The notes: generated from the letters alone by a model not told the origin. A stretch of 51,795 bases of DNA from Welwitschia mirabilis (GCA_051453625.1 JBOZIK010000001.1:161256506-161308300), one strand, 5' to 3'; positions 1-11,450 are shown, counted from the stretch's first letter. A program made the numbers and translations.

Positions 1-1252
1 GTTGAAATGGCATTTGGCTCCTAAAGTTAGAAGTTCTTTGGTTGAAAGCACAAACTTCTTCAAACATTTTTTCCTTGTAAGTTGGTAATAAAGGACACTC
101 TTTTTTTGGATGAGATTCATCTTTATAAAGTTCACAATTAGATGTTTAGGGTTCATTTTTAATAACTTTTGCATCAATCATCATTTGCGTGTACCTCTCT
201 AGAGTGGTAGTAAAGTCTTTCATTAGGTTCTTTGGATCTTCTCTTTCTTCTTTCCTATCTTGTTTCACCTCCTTTAAATCTTTCAAAATTTTCCCTACAG
301 TTTGATTTTCCTTTGTAGGTTTAGGCCAAGTTTGACTAATTTCTACTAAATTTTCTAGCACATTCCATGTATCCTCTAAACTTAAATTCAACAATTTTCC
401 CCCATATGAAAAATCCATGAGTTGCTTAGTTGAAGCATTTAATCTACTATAAAAATAATCTACTAGCTCTTCTTTACAGAATTCATCAATACGGTTGGAA
501 TGACTAGCTATTATAAAACATTCATAGGCAGTTGCATAATCCTCATGAGGATTTTGTTAAAAGTTGGTGACTTCTTTTCTTCTCTTTCTCATGGTACTTT
601 CACTTAAAAAACATTTGATGAACACTTTTTGCACTTGACCCCATGAATTGAGACTTTTATGCAGAATGATTTCCAACCAAATTTTTGCCCTACCTCTAAG
701 GATAACTGGAAAAATAATCATGTATGTGCAATCACTAATTCATTTCTTTCCATTTCCAGATGTAAGCACAAGTTGTTCTATGTCAACTAAATGCTGGAAG
801 GGATTTTCTTCTGGTTCTCCCGAAAAAGTTGGGTATGCACTTAAATTTCTTAACTCAACATCATCGCTAGGATGTAAATCAAAGGGGTTTTGAATTTTGT
901 ATTTTCAACTAGTAATTAAATCTCTAAGCATAACATTTGCATTTGAAGAATAAGTTCCTAGTGCAATTGGTGAATTAAAAGAATCTACTTGTTTTTGCTT
1001 TTTCAACGATTTCGACATATTCGACATCCCCAAAGGATGAACACAATCACATCCTATACTATTCTTTTCATTTGCAGATTCATATTCTGAAATAAGAAAT
1101 GCAGAAAAATCTTCTTCTTCAATTCTAGGAATTTGCGTACCTGGTGTGTGCATACCTAGATTTAACTCGATGTCGATTAATCCCTTCTTGATGTTTTCTT
1201 CAATTAAGTTCCATTCTCTCTGGTATTTTATCTTTTTACTCATATTAATCAT
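1..1252 (-). pseudogene. gag: gag polyprotein relic, Ty3/gypsy family A
   Basis: Gag forms the virus-like particle of the retrotransposon. A single minus-strand frame runs from a Met codon at 1252 to the window edge with four in-frame stops: TGA 905-907, TGA 740-742, TAA 557-559 and TAA 146-148. No frameshift is needed. The middle (about 870-420) has the plant retrotransposon gag core: a YPTFSGEPEENP stretch, the RGRAKIWLE segment, a tryptophan near 630 (SWGQVQKVF), then an F-stop-QNPHEDYATAYECF segment matching the usual F-x-Q-x5-E-x6-W-x-R-F region. Near 130-85 lies a zinc-knuckle remnant of spacing C-x2-Y-x4-H-x4-C, in which the second cysteine has become tyrosine. The stops are explained by C-to-T or G-to-A changes. 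The start is inferred from the first Met; the C-terminus is outside the window. Confidence 0.85.
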
Positions 1253-1741
1253 GTCCCTACATATTCCAGTAACTAACAGAACATAGAATCAAAAACAACA
1301 AACCGTCATCCGCCTTGTCGTCTGGACGACAGAGAAGGACGATGATTACAGAAAAAAATAACAGAGAATAGATAAATCTAGAATTTCATCCAAAAGTATC
1401 ATCTGGATGATAGTTGAGATATCAATTTAGAAATTGGGGAACAAAAGAAACCAGAATCAGGTTGTTGTCTTCAGTGTCGTCTAGACAACAGAAGAGACGA
1501 CAGAATAAAATACAGATTGTAACAGATGAATGCATAAAGACTATTGTCCAGATAAGTCATGTGGACGATAGTTAAGACGACAAATAAAAAAATGTAGACT
1601 TTAAAAATGCAGCAAATACAACATACTCTAAATTAATCTGGAAAAAAGAAAATACAGTACTAAATTTTTGAGATAAATATCCCAAATAGAAGTTTTAAAG
1701 TACTTATCTCTGATAACAATCTCTTTAACTCCTTGCAACCT
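1253..1741 (-). other. Family A untranslated leader between PBS and gag, with short palindromes
   Basis: About 490 nt separate PBS and gag start. The leader holds several short inverted repeats of the GTCGTC-NN-GACGAC type: 1317-1330 (perfect 6+2+6), 1398-1411 (ATCATC/GATGAT version), 1476-1489, and a longer stem 1544-1570 (ATTGTCC/GGACGAT). The same motif recurs in the LTRs of this family. No coding sequence is seen here. Confidence 0.6.
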
Positions 1742-1759
1742 TCCCCTACAACGATGCCA
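1742..1759 (-). promoter_or_regulatory. Primer-binding site, tRNA-Asp type (family A)
   Basis: Minus-strand sequence TGGCATCGTTGTAGGGGA matches the complement of the plant tRNA-Asp 3' end, TGGCGCCGTTGCCGGGGA, at 14 of 18 positions; three differences are transitions. It lies 3 nt inside the LTR end (LTR starts at 1763 on plus), the expected position for minus-strand DNA priming. Confidence 0.85.
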
Positions 1760-2447
1760 AAATGTTGCGGTTCGAATATATGCAATCCTAAAGCTTTAGG
1801 TAAACTTGTAAATCATGTAACTTGCACAAAAAACACATGCTAATATAGACAGGAGTTCACCCGAATGTTGTAGTCCCTCGAAGGTTTAAGCTTAAAGTTA
1901 GAGAAATGACATCGCTACTTTTCTGTTATTGCTCTTTTATCTTAATAGAACAGAATGAAAAATGCTTATAACAATGCAAATGGGAATGCAATGGAAATGT
2001 ATCTTATTCCTAACACAAGACTAATTCTCTATAACTTATATCGAGTAGAAAGAGCATTCACTAGTTCCTAATCAATGTAAATCATGAGGTCTACTCAAAA
2101 TACAACCGAAATGTGATATGGAGAAATAAACACTAATGCAATCTATTCTAGGATGAGATCAACCTTAACGAAGGTTGCCCTTAATGTCTAAGTAAATCCA
2201 AGATATGCTAAACTAAGATCAACTTTAAGCAATAAGGAAAATTCACAATAAGGAGAAGAATGAAATTTATATTACTAAATCATGAATCATTCACTTACAA
2301 GACCAAAATAACAACACCTCAATGAGGGGACACTGCCTAACACCAAAGGGACTCCTTTCTGTTTTATGGGATGGACCTCTCGACTTCAAGCTTCTGTTAT
2401 AAGTATGGAGAACAAAAGATGAAAAAAGAAATGGAGGGGGAGAGAAG

Positions 2448-2455
2448 TATTTATA
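2448..2455 (-). promoter_or_regulatory. LTR1 TATA box (TATAAATA)
   Basis: The minus strand reads GGTCTATAAATACTTCTCTC. The same box is present at the corresponding place in LTR2 (4415-4422) and, decayed, in the solo LTR (34474-34482), so it is the likely U3 core promoter. Confidence 0.65.
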
Positions 2456-2570
2456 GACCCCTGAGAGAAGAGATAGATGGCCAAAAACTTAAGGTAGGAA
2501 GAAAAACCCTGACAACTCGCATCGCCTATTGGCACACGTTACAAAGCAGAAAATAATTGTCATCCTAACT

Positions 2571-2814
2571 GTCATCTAGACAATCACAAGGATGACACTG
2601 CCTCAGCTCCTTGGACTGTGTGCCTTGCACTTTGGGTTGTGCCTCGTACGTTTGCCACTAGTCTTGATGTATCATCTTCATTATCGTCTAGACGATAATA
2701 TGGATGACACCTTCTTGATGTATGTGCTAAGTTCTTCGGTTGGCGCCGTAGGTTTCTATCCATGTTAGCAATCCTATCATTTTGAGTGTCGTCCACATGA
2801 CCAAGGGGACGACA
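2571..2814. repeat. Palindrome cluster in LTR1 U3
   Basis: Three stems sit in 245 bp: GTCATC-TA-GACAAT (2571-2584), TTATCGTC-TA-GACGATAA (2681-2698, perfect 8+2+8) and TGTCGTCC ... GGACGACA (2787-2794 with 2807-2814). The first two are followed by a spaced GGATGACA. LTR2 has all three at homologous positions. Confidence 0.7.
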
Positions 2815-3050
2815 GTCTTATTGCCTTCTTTCTTCTCCAAGTAAGTTAACATTTGTATTATTTTGTTCTTCTCCTATCCTGCAATCTCAGAATCAACTCA
2901 AGAACCTGCTAAAGATGCTGAATATCACCTATTTTTCTAATCATCTTATCATTCCTTCATAATCATCCATATTTCACCAAAATCTGAATAATTACCCTGC
3001 AGAATTACTCAAAACATACCATCAAATTTCCATAAATTGGCATCGTAACA

Positions 3051-3067
3051 TAGCCCCCTACTTAGCA
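3051..3067 (-). promoter_or_regulatory. Polypurine tract of family A, next to LTR1
   Basis: On minus this reads ...CTAAGTAGGGGGCTA directly before TGTTACG, the LTR start. A purine-rich, G-run tract at this point is the plus-strand primer of LTR retrotransposons. It shows that LTR1 is also the 3' LTR of a second copy lying to the right. Confidence 0.75.
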
Positions 3068-3084
3068 TTGTCAGTCCCTGACAA
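3068..3084 (-). other. Hairpin upstream of the PPT (family A)
   Basis: TTGTCAG-TCC-CTGACAA on plus is a perfect 7-bp stem with a 3-nt loop; on minus the loop is GGA. It lies 17 nt before the LTR. Family B has an equivalent 7-bp hairpin, also 17 nt before its 3' LTR. Confidence 0.7.
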
Positions 3085-3182
3085 AAAAAGTGATCACTAT
3101 ATTACGAGCTAATTTGAAAATACTACATATCAATTACAACCAAGTCTATAACAATAATATTGTCTATTTAAAAAAAAAATTT

Positions 3183-4177
3183 NNNNNNNNNNNNNNNNNN
3201 NNNNNNNNNNNNNNNNNNNNNNNNNNNNNNNNNNNNNNNNNNNNNNNNNNNNNNNNNNNNNNNNNNNNNNNNNNNNNNNNNNNNNNNNNNNNNNNNNNNN
3301 NNNNNNNNNNNNNNNNNNNNNNNNNNNNNNNNNNNNNNNNNNNNNNNNNNNNNNNNNNNNNNNNNNNNNNNNNNNNNNNNNNNNNNNNNNNNNNNNNNNN
3401 NNNNNNNNNNNNNNNNNNNNNNNNNNNNNNNNNNNNNNNNNNNNNNNNNNNNNNNNNNNNNNNNNNNNNNNNNNNNNNNNNNNNNNNNNNNNNNNNNNNN
3501 NNNNNNNNNNNNNNNNNNNNNNNNNNNNNNNNNNNNNNNNNNNNNNNNNNNNNNNNNNNNNNNNNNNNNNNNNNNNNNNNNNNNNNNNNNNNNNNNNNNN
3601 NNNNNNNNNNNNNNNNNNNNNNNNNNNNNNNNNNNNNNNNNNNNNNNNNNNNNNNNNNNNNNNNNNNNNNNNNNNNNNNNNNNNNNNNNNNNNNNNNNNN
3701 NNNNNNNNNNNNNNNNNNNNNNNNNNNNNNNNNNNNNNNNNNNNNNNNNNNNNNNNNNNNNNNNNNNNNNNNNNNNNNNNNNNNNNNNNNNNNNNNNNNN
3801 NNNNNNNNNNNNNNNNNNNNNNNNNNNNNNNNNNNNNNNNNNNNNNNNNNNNNNNNNNNNNNNNNNNNNNNNNNNNNNNNNNNNNNNNNNNNNNNNNNNN
3901 NNNNNNNNNNNNNNNNNNNNNNNNNNNNNNNNNNNNNNNNNNNNNNNNNNNNNNNNNNNNNNNNNNNNNNNNNNNNNNNNNNNNNNNNNNNNNNNNNNNN
4001 NNNNNNNNNNNNNNNNNNNNNNNNNNNNNNNNNNNNNNNNNNNNNNNNNNNNNNNNNNNNNNNNNNNNNNNNNNNNNNNNNNNNNNNNNNNNNNNNNNNN
4101 NNNNNNNNNNNNNNNNNNNNNNNNNNNNNNNNNNNNNNNNNNNNNNNNNNNNNNNNNNNNNNNNNNNNNNNNNNNNN
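3183..4177. other. Assembly gap (995 N)
   Basis: This run of N hides the first roughly 450 bp of LTR2 and whatever internal sequence joins LTR2 to the PPT at 3051. If the length is real, only about 550 bp of internal DNA fits, so that copy would be largely deleted; the length may be nominal. Confidence 0.95.
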
Positions 4178-5019
4178 AACTAAGATCAACTTTAAGTAAT
4201 AAGGGAAATACACAATAAGGAGAAAAATGAAATTTATATTACTGGATCATGAATCATCCACTTACAAGACCAAAATAACAGCTCCTCAATGAGGGGACAC
4301 CACCTAATACCAAGGGGACTCCTTTTTGTTGTATGGATGGACCTCTCACCTTCAAGTTTCCATCATAAGTATGTAGAACAAAAGATGAAAAAAAGAAATG
4401 AAGTGGGAGAGGAGTATTTATAGATCCCTAAGAGAAGAGATAGCCGACCAAAAACGCACGGCAGGAAGAAAAATCCTAACAACGCGCGTGGCCTGTCGGC
4501 ACACGTTACAAAGTAGAAAACAGTTGTCGTCTTGACTGTCATCCAGACGACCATAGGGACGACGCTGCCTCAGCTTCTTGGACTGTGTGCCCTGTGCTTT
4601 GGGTTGTGCGTCATACATTTGCCACTAGTCATGATGTGTCGTCTTCAGTGTCATCCGGACGATAATATGGATGACACCTTCTTGATATGTGTGCCCTGCA
4701 CTTTGGGTTGTGTGTCGTCGATTTCTGTCCATGCCAGCAATCCTGTCGTTTTGACTGTCGTCCACATGACCAAGGGGATGACAGTTTTATTGCCTTCTTT
4801 CTTCCCAAAATAAGTCAACATTTGCCTTATTGCATTCTTCTCCTATCCTACAATCTCAGAGTCAACTCAAGAACCTACTAAAGATGCTAAATATCACCTA
4901 TTTTTCTGATCATCTTATCATTTCTTAATAATCCTCCGTATTTCACCAAAACCTGAATAATTATCCTGTAGAAGTACTCAAAAAACACCATCAAATTTTC
5001 ACAAATTGGCATCACAACA
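4178..5019 (-). repeat. LTR2 of family A (partial, U3 end complete)
   Basis: It is homologous to 2211-3050 and in the same orientation. It ends GGCATCACAACA at 5019, the same terminus as LTR1. Differences from LTR1 are mainly C/T and G/A. Palindromes at 4538-4551 (GTCATC-CA-GACGAC), 4650-4663 (GTCATC-CG-GACGAT) and 4756-4783 match those in LTR1. Confidence 0.88.
4415..4422 (-). promoter_or_regulatory. LTR2 TATA box
   Basis: TATAAATA on minus, at the position homologous to 2448-2455 of LTR1. Confidence 0.6.
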
Positions 5020-6210
5020 GAATCCATCTAGTCTAGGAGAATGATTATTTTTAATGGAATCTAATACATTTAAAATTTCACCTTTAGTACCATGTTGGTT
5101 GACAAAGAAGTTATAATCACTGGGTATGACTTGTCCTACTAGGAATGCATGAAGATCTACATTCTTTTTAGAAAATATAGTTTGAAAATATTAGATGAAT
5201 TCAACTATGATATCTAAGTTTCTCTTTTGGTACATCATGAATGTGCTCTAACTTATATGGTTTTATTTCTTGTACTTGTTTGTTGTTTGGAAAGATAACC
5301 AAGTATTACAATTTCCCTCCTTAATCCATTATGTTCTTGAATACTATTATTAATATATCTCTTTTTTATCATTAATATTATTAATATCTCTCTTATTTAC
5401 CATTAATATCATATATAATAGCAATTAAGTATTTTTCATAATTAGTGAAAACATGAGTTTACTCATTCAAAGATTAGATTTGATAAATCTCTTCCATCAC
5501 TTGTGTTCATATACTCTTAAAAGTATGATTAAATGTGTCTTCTAGAAAAATACTTTTCTTCTAAGAAATTCAAGCTTCTAAATAGGATAATAAGAGGGTG
5601 TTTCATCAATTTGAGTTGTTAAACATGATTTAAGAGATTAAAAAGGCTTAAGTCTCTTATCTTCAAATGTTCAAATATAAAAAAACCTTTTATTTAAAGG
5701 ATTTCCATTGATAAGATGATAGCATAATGATTTGATAAAAATCCTAGATTTTGCCTTTAGGGAAAAGTAAGAGCATTTATCTTTGATGATACATCTATCC
5801 ATTCTAAACATAACCAAATAAGTTTCATTTCTAAAATTACTACATGGAACAAATGCATCATTGAGAGCAATATCTTTGTACTTATGATTATGAAGAAAAG
5901 AAGAATAGAGATTAGTTGAAGCTAAGTTTTTATAGATATTATTATATTTCTTATGAAGATTAAAGATTTAATTAAATTCTCCCCTTGTGATAATAGATGA
6001 ATTTAAAATTATTTAATGAAATGCATTCTAATTTGGTTTTCTAATCTTATGGCCCATAAAAGTTGATGACTTTCTCATGGTGATTAATATAGATTGATTC
6101 TACTATTAGGTGTTAATTACCCTGGTTAATGGTAGCAATCATACCATGAATCTAAGGAACTATTAATCTACCTTAAGAGCTAATACTAGGAGGCATACAA
6201 AATAATGAAT
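5020..6210 (-). pseudogene. L1-type LINE relic: endonuclease to start of reverse transcriptase, cut by family A insertion
   Basis: L1 retrotransposons encode an AP-like endonuclease followed by a reverse transcriptase. On minus, VINFYGP (6050-6070) matches the endonuclease VYGP element. GEFN (5971-5982) matches the GGDFN motif. A block ending FRMDRC (about 5865-5790) matches the FTWSN...RLDRFL block. TKGEILNVLDSIKN followed by SPRLDGF (5080-5020) matches the RT entry motif ending APGPDGF. GEFN, MDR and DGF are all in one frame over about 960 nt, with stops between. The sequence stops exactly at the LTR2 edge just after DGF, so the rest of RT should lie beyond the left window edge. The 5' boundary is not determined. 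Confidence 0.7.
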
Positions 6211-9200
6211 AAATTTTGTATGAAATTGATTTAATTTATCAAAATCTAGCTTTTTTTCTTGAAATAAACACAAATAAACTAAACAATCTTATACAAATAC
6301 AATAAATATTATGGCCATTTCTAAGAATTCTATAATGTCAAGAAACTCTTATTAAATGAAAAGTTAGAATTGTTTATCATTATGAACACTTACTATGTTT
6401 TTGTGTTCATTTTTATCTTATGGGTATTAGTGTGACATCTCTTATTGGTGAGTTTTGCTATAACATATCTTATTAAGACTCCATTATTTCTAACCTACAT
6501 CACATTTTTCATGTGCTCTTCTAGTGCATGTAAATCAATCATTTAAATGGGGAGATTCCTTGGATATTTATTAGGGATTTATGGTTGTTTTTCATAATGA
6601 GGTTCTTCTAATATAATTATGGATTGCTATTTGGGTTCTTTCTTTAAGAGAATATTGAATTTTTTGGCTTGTGAGATAGGAAAATTATCAAGAGTTGATA
6701 CTATAGATACTATTTATTCTTTTCCTCCTTCTTCTTACTATCTTACCATTCATTTTTCTTCCTTTTTCCCTCCATATTACATTTATTAACTAAGTGTCGA
6801 ACTTCTCCAAACTTAAAGAAATTGATATTGGAATTTTCTATTTCTAGATAGAAATAGATTCTTTTTTCATGTATATTTATAATAATTTTATGGATTTTGA
6901 AATTCTTGGGCTTTCTATGAATATAAATATAATAATTTATAATATTTTTTATGTGATTAATATTATGATATAATCAAATAAAATCTCTTAACATATTCTC
7001 AAAAAAATTGAATGCCAAATCGCAAGGTTAGGGTTTAAAATATTGATCAAGATAAGTATCTTTACAAAGATACTTAGATTTGTTTAAAATGAATGAAAAC
7101 CATTTGGATAGGGTCAAATCTCTTTAAAAGAAAAAAAAAAAAGAGGACCACCTCATATGGCTTTAATCATATCCTTTTTTATTTTAAAACCAAAGAGTCG
7201 AAGAGCATCTTATAAATAAATAACTTCACATTTAGCTGAAAGATTTTGGTTACATCAAAGAGGGATTTTTTCAGTGAAAGAAACCCTCTAGAGGATTAAA
7301 GTTTTTCAATTAATATCTTCTTAAAGCATGCCTTAATATGTCTAAATTAGTATTATAGAACTTTAGCATGAATGATTATGCCATCTTACCAAAAGCTAAA
7401 ATTAAGATTAGGGAAGCTTTTCTCTTTTCTTTCCTTAGAGTATCTACAAAATATTTAGGAACCCTTATAGATTCCACTATTGTGTTAAAACTCTAAAGTT
7501 CTTCCACTACCTAAGATAACTTAAATTTACTAAAGCCTATCCTTTCAAGTTTTTGAAATTTATGAAGCATTTAATAAAATGACTTCCCTCTATGATAGAG
7601 AAACTAGTATATGGACTTAATGTTACTATTACATCCATTTTGGTTTTCGCAACATTGGTGTCACTAAGAAGTCATAAGTCTGTATTTTACTGTAGTACAT
7701 TAAAGATGAACTAAGTAAGTAATGTAGTAAATTCAATTTCTTCTACCCTATGCTACCAAAATCATTCTCTTACTTTTGAATCTAATTTGGTTTTGAAAAT
7801 CCTTATCCTAAACTTACCCCTACCTACGATCCTCTACTTCAAACATTTAGAACATAGCACACTAAAGATGAATGTTTGATATTACTCTATAGATGTAGTA
7901 CATGCTATAGATGCTACTTTTACCTATGAAAATTTACTTTTGCTCCTACAAAAGTGTAAACCCTTGTTTTCCCAATCAAATAATAAATTTCATTTAGTTA
8001 AGAAAGGAAAGATAATTTTAATAAAACTAGCCTTTCATGTTTATAAATAAGTACTTACCTATCGTATTACTCCCTGTCATTATTCTGGTATTCTTCATTT
8101 GTAGTAAAAAAGTTTAAAATGATATAATAAAAAGATTTTTAAAGAGAAAAATCAAGATATAAAGCTATATTTTTCCAATAGTATAGAGTAAGATATGTCA
8201 TATAATTATCATCTATCCATGAGTTGAGTTTAAAGGATTATAGTGAATAAATCTGTTAATGATCACATACATGCTATTAAGGCCATGATCTATTAGTAAC
8301 TAAAATACTATTTTTAATATATGCTCATTATATTTAAACAATATTATCTTGATTAAAAACTATCTAATTCATTTTAGTATTATCATGAAATGATTAGAAA
8401 TTGATTACATGTAGTCCAAAAACCTAAATTACCCTCTCTATTACTCTAACGTTAATGACAAATTAATTCATGAAAAGTTTTAAGATGAGGTTAGAATGTA
8501 AAAAATTATCTATAGTTTGACCTCATATTTAAATAGGAATCATATGCTTGAAGTTATTTTATTCATAAAATTTATTATTACATTAAATAATTTAATAGTT
8601 CATGACTAAAGATTATGTTTTCTTTAATTTGTATTTATTCTGCATGATTTTTTGTTTCTAATTTACTATATCTTAATGTTCTTTGCTATCTTGGTTAATT
8701 ACATCATTACTTGTACTATCTTACTTTTATTCACGTTTTTCATTTATTTATCATTTACTTAATTAATTTGATTACATAACCTTTATACTTTTGATTTGAA
8801 ATTATTTATCATGTTATTTACCATGAAATCCCCTTATGCTCTACTAAAAAATGATTAATCCATAGTAATGATAAGACATAATGTTATATAACATGTAACA
8901 ATTAGGATTATATAGAATTTATGATTATTATATTTTTAATTTACTTTCTATGCTATTACCCACAATTGGTGCTTTATACAATTATATTTAAATACATTTT
9001 CTTCTAAAATATAAGGCTTATTTGCATTAAAATATTAGATGTTAAGATTGTGAATTCATAAAAATTTTTAATTTTATTAGAAGTAAGAATTCATTTAATT
9101 TAAAATTTATGTTCAGTTAGTGTAAAATAGATTTCATTGCTTCTTTTTATTTATTTTCATAGCTTTTCATCCTCTTCTATATTATCTTTTTTAATGGTTT

Positions 9201-9849
9201 CTATTTGTAGGTTTTTCTCCCTATGAGTGATCTTTTCCTTTTATTATTCAAATTGAATTTTTTGTACCATAATATTTCTTTGTAGATAAGCTTTAATCCC
9301 TAAATGGCTTTGTTTGATAAGCAAGTGCATTAAGGCCTAAAACCTAATGAATGATTTACGAAAGAATTCTTTTATAATGCATTATCATCTAGTACTTAAA
9401 TACCATGTATATATTTATTAATTTAATCATTAATGAAGTAATAAAAATAGGCTACTTAATAATGAAGTTAAAGAAAGTAATAAAATATTAAAGGAAATAA
9501 GAATACATTATTAAAAATCATGTCTTAACAAATATTTGAAAAACATAAATTAAATAGAATAAATTAATATGTTGATTACAATTAAGTTTTTATGCTTTTT
9601 TGTCACATTTATTCCTTTCTTATTCAATACTCATTGCTACTTCTTATAAGCAAGAATGAGGAAGCGCTATACTATTTACACTTATTTTCGAAAATACAAA
9701 ATTATTTAGTTTATCTTAAATTCTAAAGGTCAAATTTCTTAAGCTAATTACTCCTTAGGTTATGGTTCTTTTAATATTTATTTAATCTATAATCAAATGG
9801 CCTAGAAGAAAGGAGTTCTTTATGGTAAGAGATTTGGTACTTCTTTCCT
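6211..9849. other. AT-rich sequence, nothing recognised
   Basis: I see no coding frame, LTR end pair or RNA gene here. It may hold the 5' part of the minus-strand LINE (ORF1 and the start of the endonuclease), but I could not find supporting motifs. Confidence 0.5.
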
Positions 9850-11450
9850 CCATTTCATAGTCATTTGGTAGTGATTTCATTATGCTTAAATCTTTTTTAA
9901 TGTTTAATTTCAAGTCATTCTTCTTTCATTCAATGTAGAAATATTACTATTAGTCCAAAACATTGTATCTACTAGATATGAGTGGGGGTAACTTGGGTTG
10001 TATTCTTCAAAGGCGTATTCAGAGTAACTATCATATTAGATGAGCTTGTATATTTAGTATATTAGACATGCTTTATTTCTCTACATGTTAATGTTCTTAA
10101 ACATGTAATACTATTAAATAATTTTCCTATTAAAATATAAATTTACATTACTAATAGTTATATTAGGACTACATATCATTTATGTTGATTTTATGCTAGT
10201 AACATTTCCTATTTAACCACTTAAAGTATGTTTTAAGATATTTGGAAAGCATTAGATGTTTATGTCATATAGAATAGATTAAACAATGATCCATAGATAG
10301 ATGTCATTTGTATAATTTTGTAAGATAATTTGAATAATATATACCTTTTCATGCATATAAAAAATAATAAGATTACATCAATAGTTCACGAATTATCTAA
10401 ATAATTACTTCATCACCTATTTAATAAAATAGTTCATATTGAACTAGTTACAACTAAATTAACTTTTCAAAAATCATGTGTTTATTGAGTAGAAAATTCT
10501 CTTCTTAAAAGTTTCCTTACATGGCTTAAAATATAGAATGAAAATTGTAAATAAGTTTTTAAATATTTAAATAAATTCTTTGGATTAGCCCTATTTTAAT
10601 GATAATATTAGTTTGAATCTTGATAATTTTATTTCATATTTGAAAGATTACTTTGTACAATTATTTTATGCTACTCATATGAACATTATAACTTTTGAAG
10701 AGGCTAGTTTCTCCTTACTTCCCTTGGTTACTTTTACTATGTAATAAACCTTAGAAGCTAATATTAATATAGATAAACTAAAACAAGCCTACTTTTAAAT
10801 GAATAGTGGTAAAGCTTCATTATATGATGGTTTTATAGTCAAATTTTTTAAAATTTCATTAGAATATTATTGGCAATAATCCTTTTTATGTCACTAAATA
10901 ATTAATAGATAAAGAATCTTTAGATTACTATTTAATTTAATAGTTTATTACTCTTTTCAATCTAGTATACAAAATTTTGAATAGATGTATACCTTTAACA
11001 GTAAAGAGGATTATTTTAGATATCAAATTTATCTAGTAAACAAGCTTTATTCTTGGAATGTTTATCTTAGATAATATGGTAGTAACTTAAAAAGGTTTTT
11101 AAGAGGTAAAATATAATTATCAAGATGTTCTTTTTGTCAAATTAATTTATGATAAAACTTATGATTGAATTAAATGTGATTTCATTCTTTTACTTATGTT
11201 AAATCTTGATTTTCTTTATAAATTTCTTAGTATGGTTAGTATTAACAGGTAAAAATTATCATTTATCTCAAGTATTTTAACCCAAGTTATAAAAACTAGA
11301 GATATTAATTTAATTATTTTAATCATCAAAATTTATATAATATCCTTTTTGATGTCATATGTAAACTTACATGCTTCTATATGATATTTTTAGGTCTTAA
11401 GATACATTTGGAGATATGTATGATAAATTGAACTTGATCTAGCAAAAAAT
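9850..11450 (+). pseudogene. L1-type LINE relic: endonuclease and reverse transcriptase
   Basis: FGSDFIMLKS (about 9863-9895) resembles the GGDFN element. GVTWVVFFKG (9985-10014) followed by ILDELV (about 10035-10055) matches the G-x-x-(F/Y)TW-x-N ... LDR-x-L element of the endonuclease. MNSGKASLYDGF (10799-10834) then VKFFK matches the RT entry motif SGKAPGPDGF ... FFK. KQAFILG followed by ILDN needs one lost base near 11046 and matches Q-x-AFI-x-GR-x-I-x-DN. KLIYDKTYD-stop-IKCDF (11139-11183) matches the RT palm KLD-x-x-KAYDRV-x-WDF, with the first catalytic Asp replaced by Ile and the Arg codon now TGA. The pieces lie in different frames, so several frameshifts exist. Ends are approximate; the C-terminal part is not recognised. 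Confidence 0.65.

Larger units (their letters stand above)
1763..3050 (-). repeat. LTR1 of family A (1288 bp)
   Basis: On plus it begins TGTTGCGGTTCG and ends GGCATCGTAACA, giving the short TGTTRC/GYAACA terminal inverted repeat typical of LTRs. PBS lies immediately left, PPT immediately right. The region 2211-3050 aligns along its whole length with 4178-5019. It contains a TATA box on minus, palindromic motifs and no coding sequence. Small frames in it (for example 2371-2556 plus and 2584-2796 minus) are chance frames of the repeat. Confidence 0.9.
1..5019 (-). mobile_element. Ty3/gypsy LTR retrotransposon, family A, tandem/recombined array (leftward truncated by window)
   Basis: Read on the minus strand the order is LTR2 (right, ends 5019), sequence gap, PPT, LTR1 (1763-3050), PBS (1742-1759), palindromic leader and gag running off the left edge. 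LTR1 has a PBS on its inner side and a polypurine tract on its outer side, so it serves as 5' LTR of one copy and 3' LTR of another. The two LTRs are in the same orientation and clearly homologous, differing mostly by transitions. The lineage is a non-chromodomain type (Athila/Tat branch) by PBS and gag style; this is inference. The right boundary abuts a LINE RT relic. The flank GAATC (5020-5024) should recur beyond the left end if this is a clean insertion. Confidence 0.85.

Noticed and set aside
648-893. 81-codon plus-strand frame
   Set aside because: It is antisense to the gag core on minus, which has the real motifs.
1742-1759. tRNA-Asp-like sequence (also at 23964-23981)
   Set aside because: Not a tRNA gene: only the 18 nt complementary to the tRNA 3' end is present, directly next to an LTR, so it is a primer-binding site.
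3090-4213. Long frames on both strands spanning the gap
   Set aside because: They consist almost entirely of N; only a few real codons at each edge. Gap artefacts.
2371-4881. Several 61-93 codon frames on both strands (2371-2556, 2584-2796, 4363-4554, 4418-4618, 4532-4813, 4687-4881)
   Set aside because: All lie within family A LTRs, overlap on both strands and have no protein motif; their similarity between LTR1 and LTR2 is due to the repeated DNA.
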